64,000 nt of DNA, taken from Phycisphaeraceae bacterium. Lineage in GTDB: Bacteria; Planctomycetota; Phycisphaerae; Phycisphaerales; Phycisphaeraceae. Position 1 is the stretch's first letter. Every line of letters begins with the position of its first letter. Positions 60,629 through 64,000 of this stretch are shown here, in pieces. The stretch lies in the NCBI GenBank assembly GCA_029260715.1, contig JAJDCS010000041.1, positions 1-64,000 of the forward strand. The letters are read 5' to 3'. The position numbers and the translations under genes are program-made. The notes beneath the pieces are model-generated. The model saw only the letters and a program-made list of their open reading frames with translations, ran no database searches and had not been told where the DNA came from.

Positions 60629-60683
60629 GTCGTGAGGTGAAAGCGTACTGGTTAGAAAGAAATCATCCGCGAATCGCGTGCGT

Positions 60684-60729
60684 CCTGGGCATCCGCCTTA
60701 GGCGGACTTAGCCCCGGCCACCCAGCCGG
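60684..60729. repeat. REP-like hairpin between psd and the HTH-membrane gene
   Basis: Minus strand: GGGTGGCCGGGGCTAAGTCC then GCCTAAGGCGGATGCCCAGG. The TCCGCC/GGCGGA stem matches the hairpin at 31789-31822 and the flank matches the family at 40783-40861, making it a chimera of two families. Confidence 0.6.
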
Positions 60730-60740
60730 TGGTGGCGTGT

Positions 60741-61775
60741 TTAACGGTTCTGCACGCGTCCGAAGAACCACCCGGCCAGCCCCAGCAGGCCCGCGGCGAA
60801 CAACAGGCCGAAGGTATAACCGCCCGGACTCTTGGCGATCGTGGCGGTCACCGAGCTGGGCACGTCCGTCAGCGCGTAGGTCATCACCACGAGTGTGACA
60901 AAAAGCGACACCAGCGATACGGCGAGCATCCCCATGGCCAAGCCGTTGCCCGAGTAGTCCGTCGGCAAGAGGACCATCTCTTCATGTCCGGCGAACATCG
61001 CCTCCGACGGCACCACCGACGACGGCTCGCCGATGTCGCCTTGGAGGTTCTCCAGCCCGCTGGTGCTGATGTCCAAGTCGATCGGCCCGTCGAAGATGCT
61101 CGACGACGTAAGCCCGTGGTCCACCGCGGAGGCGGTGGCTGTGTCCATTTTCATGTCCGATCCGCCCGCGTCGGCTGGGTAGATCTCGTCTAACAGGTCC
61201 GCGCCGAGGCTGGTGTCGTCCGTCTCGCGTGTCAGGTCGAGCAGGCCGCTTCCGGAACCGATCTGCTCCAGGTCCAGCGCCAGGTCGTCGTCGTCGGTGA
61301 TGGGCGGCGCGATCTGCGTCTGGTCGGGCGAGTCCGACACGGCCATCGACGTGCTGGCGTCAAACGCATCGGGTTCGGAATCGTCTTGCATCGCGTAGTC
61401 GGTCTGCTGGTCCTGATCCGAGCCGGGGGCGGACAGGTCCGGCTGCTCCGAGTCGATCGTAATCAGGTCGATTTCGTCCGTGTCGGTGGTGGGGCTCGAC
61501 GCCACCGCCGATTGCTCATCGTCGTCGAGCAGCGGTATTGCGTCGGTGTCCTCGTCCGCTTGGCTGAAGCTGTCGATGACAGGCCCCAGGTCGGCCAGTT
61601 CATTGCCGCCGCCCACCTCCGCGGCCAAGGCGTCGACCTGGTCGCGTTTGAACATCAGCTTGTCGCGGTCGCGGAACTGCTGGAGGTCGCCGCTATCGGC
61701 CATCTCCTTGACCTGTTCCTCGCCGACGCCTAGTTTCTGCGCCGCCTCTTCCAGGCTGTAGAACATCTTGGCCAT
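60741..61775 (-). CDS. HTH (excisionase-like) protein with two C-terminal membrane helices
   Basis: From ATG 61775 (GAGGAG six bases upstream) the product is 344 aa. Residues 1-50 (MFYSLEEAAQKLGVGEEQVKEMADSGDLQQFRDRDKLMFKRDQV) are a MerR/excisionase-type helix-turn-helix. A 220-residue acidic linker rich in Asp, Ser and Thr follows. Two hydrophobic helices end the protein (NGLAMGMLAVSLVSLFVTLVVMTYAL and TFGLLFAAGLLGLAGWFFG). The DNA-binding head seems tethered to the membrane. Function unknown. Confidence 0.78.
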   Translation of the reverse strand: MAKMFYSLEEAAQKLGVGEEQVKEMADSGDLQQFRDRDKLMFKRDQVDALAAEVGGGNELADLGPVIDSFSQADEDTDAIPLLDDDEQSAVASSPTTDTDEIDLITIDSEQPDLSAPGSDQDQQTDYAMQDDSEPDAFDASTSMAVSDSPDQTQIAPPITDDDDLALDLEQIGSGSGLLDLTRETDDTSLGADLLDEIYPADAGGSDMKMDTATASAVDHGLTSSSIFDGPIDLDISTSGLENLQGDIGEPSSVVPSEAMFAGHEEMVLLPTDYSGNGLAMGMLAVSLVSLFVTLVVMTYALTDVPSSVTATIAKSPGGYTFGLLFAAGLLGLAGWFFGRVQNR

Positions 61776-61938
61776 ACAAAACTCCTCACGGGTGTCCCCC
61801 CTGCGGGGGTCAAACACCTTAAACGTTAGGATAACTCGGCTTCCCTGACAACCGCGGCCCCTTGTCGTACTATCGGTCGGCCACGATGATGGCTAAGCTT
61901 TTCGCCACTTGACCGCGATACGAAGGTGTGTGTGCTTT

Positions 61939-62781
61939 ATGGCTGGCTTAACCCGCAAGCTGATTGACCCCAAGGTGGTGCTGCTGCCGCAATTGCCCAC
62001 GGGGCTTGAGGGCCTGAAAATCGCGCATATCACCGACCTGCACATCCGCCGCCCACGGGCACGCCACCGGCAGATCGCCGCGTCATTTGAGTTGATGCAG
62101 ATCGACTTGGTGCTGCTTACCGGCGACTACATGGACCGGGCCGGCGACGAAGAGCCGTGCCTTGCGGCCATGACGCGGGTCTGCGAGCGGCTCGAGCCCC
62201 GGCTGGGCATCTTTGGTGTCTTCGGCAACCACGACACGCTACGTCTCCGGCCCATGCTTGAGCAACTGCCGGTGCATTGGCTTAAGGATTCGTGTTACCG
62301 CATCCCGGGTCAGCCGATCGAGGTCGTCGGCTTCGACACGACGCGCACGCGTGTCCCCGACGCTGTGGCCACGCTCCAATCCATCGCCGCGCAAAACTGC
62401 CACGCCGAAAATTCGCCCGCCACCACCCTCACGACCGACAACTGCGCCCGCCCGCTGCGGCTGTTGCTGTCGCACCTGCCGTCGTTCCTGCCCACGGCGG
62501 CTGATATCGGCGTGGACTTGATGTTCTCGGGGCACACTCATGGTGGGCAGTGCCGCTTGCCCGGACGGCGGGCGATCTACAACTCGATCGACCTTCCGCT
62601 GCGGCTCAGCGCCGGCGTCCTTCGCCATCAAAATACGCTTTGCATGGTGTCTCGCGGGCTAGGTGAAGCCTGGCTGCCGTTCCGTGTGTTCTGCCCGCCG
62701 CACATGCCGGTGTACACCCTGCGACGCGGGCCCATGCCTGGGCATCACTGCCACGACATTATTAATGTCATGCCGTGGTGA
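61939..62781 (+). CDS. Metallophosphoesterase
   Basis: The 280 aa product has the calcineurin-like metal ligands in order: DLHI, GDYM, GNHD, a His in LLSHLPS, and GHTH. A signal-like start is lacking. It resembles the YkuE/LpxG-type membrane-adjacent phosphoesterases. Its substrate is unknown. ATG 61939 is chosen over TTG 61909. Confidence 0.85.
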   Translation: MAGLTRKLIDPKVVLLPQLPTGLEGLKIAHITDLHIRRPRARHRQIAASFELMQIDLVLLTGDYMDRAGDEEPCLAAMTRVCERLEPRLGIFGVFGNHDTLRLRPMLEQLPVHWLKDSCYRIPGQPIEVVGFDTTRTRVPDAVATLQSIAAQNCHAENSPATTLTTDNCARPLRLLLSHLPSFLPTAADIGVDLMFSGHTHGGQCRLPGRRAIYNSIDLPLRLSAGVLRHQNTLCMVSRGLGEAWLPFRVFCPPHMPVYTLRRGPMPGHHCHDIINVMPW

Positions 62782-62922
62782 GCCCCGGAAGTACCCGGAA
62801 CCCCGCCCTCTCGTAAGTTTTGCCCGGCTCTTGATGCCTGCGGCAGCCCCGGCCCGTTAAACGCCTAACCCGCCCCGACCGGGGTTTACACCCGCACGAC
62901 GGGCGCTGCTAAACTCTGGCCT

Positions 62923-64000
62923 GTGCTTGCTCAGGTCCACAGTTTTGTGCTTCAGGGGATTGACCCGATCGCTTGTGAGGTCGAGGTGGACGTAGGCGAC
63001 CAGGGGTTGGCCAAGACGACCATCGTGGGCCTGCCCGACGCGGCGGTGAAGGAGTCGATCGAGCGCGTGCGATCAGCCACCGTCAACAGCGGGTATCCCT
63101 TCCCCATGTCGCGGCTGCTGGTGAACCTGGCGCCTGCGGACATCCGCAAGGAAGGGCCGATCTTTGACCTGCCCATCGCTGTGGGGCTGCTGTTAGCCGA
63201 ACAAGTCATCCAGACCCAGCGACACAAGAAATTCCTTTTCGCCGGTGAGTTGGCGCTGGACGGGCGGCTGCGCCCGATTAACGGCGTGATCAACTTGGCC
63301 ATCCTGGCGCGCTCGTGCGGGCTGGACGGCATTGTTGTGCCGGTCGACAACGCCAGCGAAGCCGCCGCGGTAGGCGGGATTGATGTTTACCCAGCGGACA
63401 CGCTGGCGAGCGTGGTCGGGTTCCTCAATGAGCGGCACGAGATACAGCCGCACCCGGAGGTTGACGTTGATTCCGTGCTAGCCGATCAACAGCCGGAGGT
63501 AGACTTCGGCGACGTGCGGGGTCAGGAGGGTGCCAAGCGGGCGATGACCATTGCGGCCGCTGGTGCGCACAACTTGCTGATGATCGGCCCGGCCGGCGCG
63601 GGTAAGACCATGATGTCGCGTGCCCTGGCTGGGGTATTGCCTCGGCTGTCACGCGAAGAGGCGTTGGAGGTGACGCGTATTTTCTCGTGCGTGGGTCAGG
63701 TGCCCAGAGGCGCTCCGCTGATCACCCGCCGACCCATCCGCACGCCCCACCACACGGCCAGCAGCGCCGCCATGATCGGCGGCGGAGCCATCCCGCGGCC
63801 CGGCGAAGTGAGCCTGGCCCACCACGGGGTCTTGTTCCTCGACGAGATGCCCGAGTTCCCGCGCATGGTGCTTGAGACGCTGCGCCAGCCGCTCGAAGAC
63901 GGGAAGGTGACGATCGCGCGGGCTCACAGCTCGCTGCGGTTCCCCGCGCGGTTCATGCTCGTGGCGGCCATGAACCCCACCCCAAAAGGCGCCAAGCCCA
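62923..64000 (+). CDS. comM: ComM / YifB-like AAA ATPase (Mg-chelatase-like), cut by window edge
   Basis: ComM helps branch-migrate incoming DNA in natural transformation. The N-terminal 359 codons are present. They start [24 protein letters not shown] and contain [13 protein letters not shown] and the Walker A region [16 protein letters not shown], with Walker [10 protein letters not shown] in the last visible part. The start is GTG 62923. The 3' end continues outside the window, so it is incomplete, not broken. Confidence 0.93.
   Translation, partial: MLAQVHSFVLQGIDPIACEVEVDVGDQGLAKTTIVGLPDAAVKESIERVRSATVNSGYPFPMSRLLVNLAPADIRKEGPIFDLPIAVGLLLAEQVIQTQRHKKFLFAGELALDGRLRPINGVINLAILARSCGLDGIVVPVDNASEAAAVGGIDVYPADTLASVVGFLNERHEIQPHPEVDVDSVLADQQPEVDFGDVRGQEGAKRAMTIAAAGAHNLLMIGPAGAGKTMMSRALAGVLPRLSREEALEVTRIFSCVGQVPRGAPLITRRPIRTPHHTASSAAMIGGGAIPRPGEVSLAHHGVLFLDEMPEFPRMVLETLRQPLEDGKVTIARAHSSLRFPARFMLVAAMNPTPKGAKP

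Overview
The window looks like a chromosomal segment of a GC-rich planctomycete, most likely of the class Phycisphaerae. This is an inference from three things: a large flagellar locus, a PEP-CTERM surface protein, and families common in that group (DUF4139 pairs, DUF4914, MpaB-like DUF2236, SEC-C). There is no rRNA gene and no IS or CRISPR array. One tRNA gene (Leu, GAG) is present.

Flagellar region, 1-30.3 kb. The left part has flhF-flhG on the minus strand, diverging from a plus-strand export operon fliN-O-P-Q-R-flhB-flhA. That operon meets, with only five bases between stops, a minus-strand block that runs leftward from flgB: flgB-flgC-fliE-fliF-fliG-fliH-fliI-fliJ-motE-like-fliK-flgD-(95 aa ORF)-flgE-flbD-motA-motB-fliL. 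Upstream of it lies a minus-strand regulatory operon, flgN-like - histidine kinase - sigma54 activator. A TPR membrane protein follows further upstream. Promoter sequences suggest a three-step cascade. The regulator operon has an extended -10 promoter. flgB has a near-perfect -24/-12 (sigma54) promoter. motA has a sigma28-like promoter inside the long operon. fliM, the rod and ring genes, flagellin and fliD are not in the window.

Housekeeping and accessory region, 30.5-64 kb. prfB is read through a programmed +1 frameshift whose in-frame stop is UAA. It is followed by a class I aminotransferase, an FMN reductase, two tandem DUF4139 secreted proteins, infC with an ATC start codon, a small kinase-fold protein, an MpaB-like protein, tRNA-Leu, a visibly AT-rich SEC-C protein that looks imported, metH, uppP, a GH15 glucoamylase-like enzyme, a PEPCK-like DUF4914 protein, a small ORF under a LexA-box promoter, an MBL-fold protein lacking most metal ligands, coaD, a PEP-CTERM protein with a strong terminator behind it, recG, an MMPL/RND transporter, tadA, psd, an HTH/transmembrane protein, a metallophosphoesterase and the start of comM, cut by the right edge.

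Intergenic DNA in the second half is full of short structured repeats: heptamer tandem repeats at three loci, several families of REP-like palindromes, and a 189-base element bounded by 30-base inverted repeats. These are the least explained feature of the window. The LexA-box ORF, the SEC-C island and the UAA-type prfB frameshift are the other items most worth following up.
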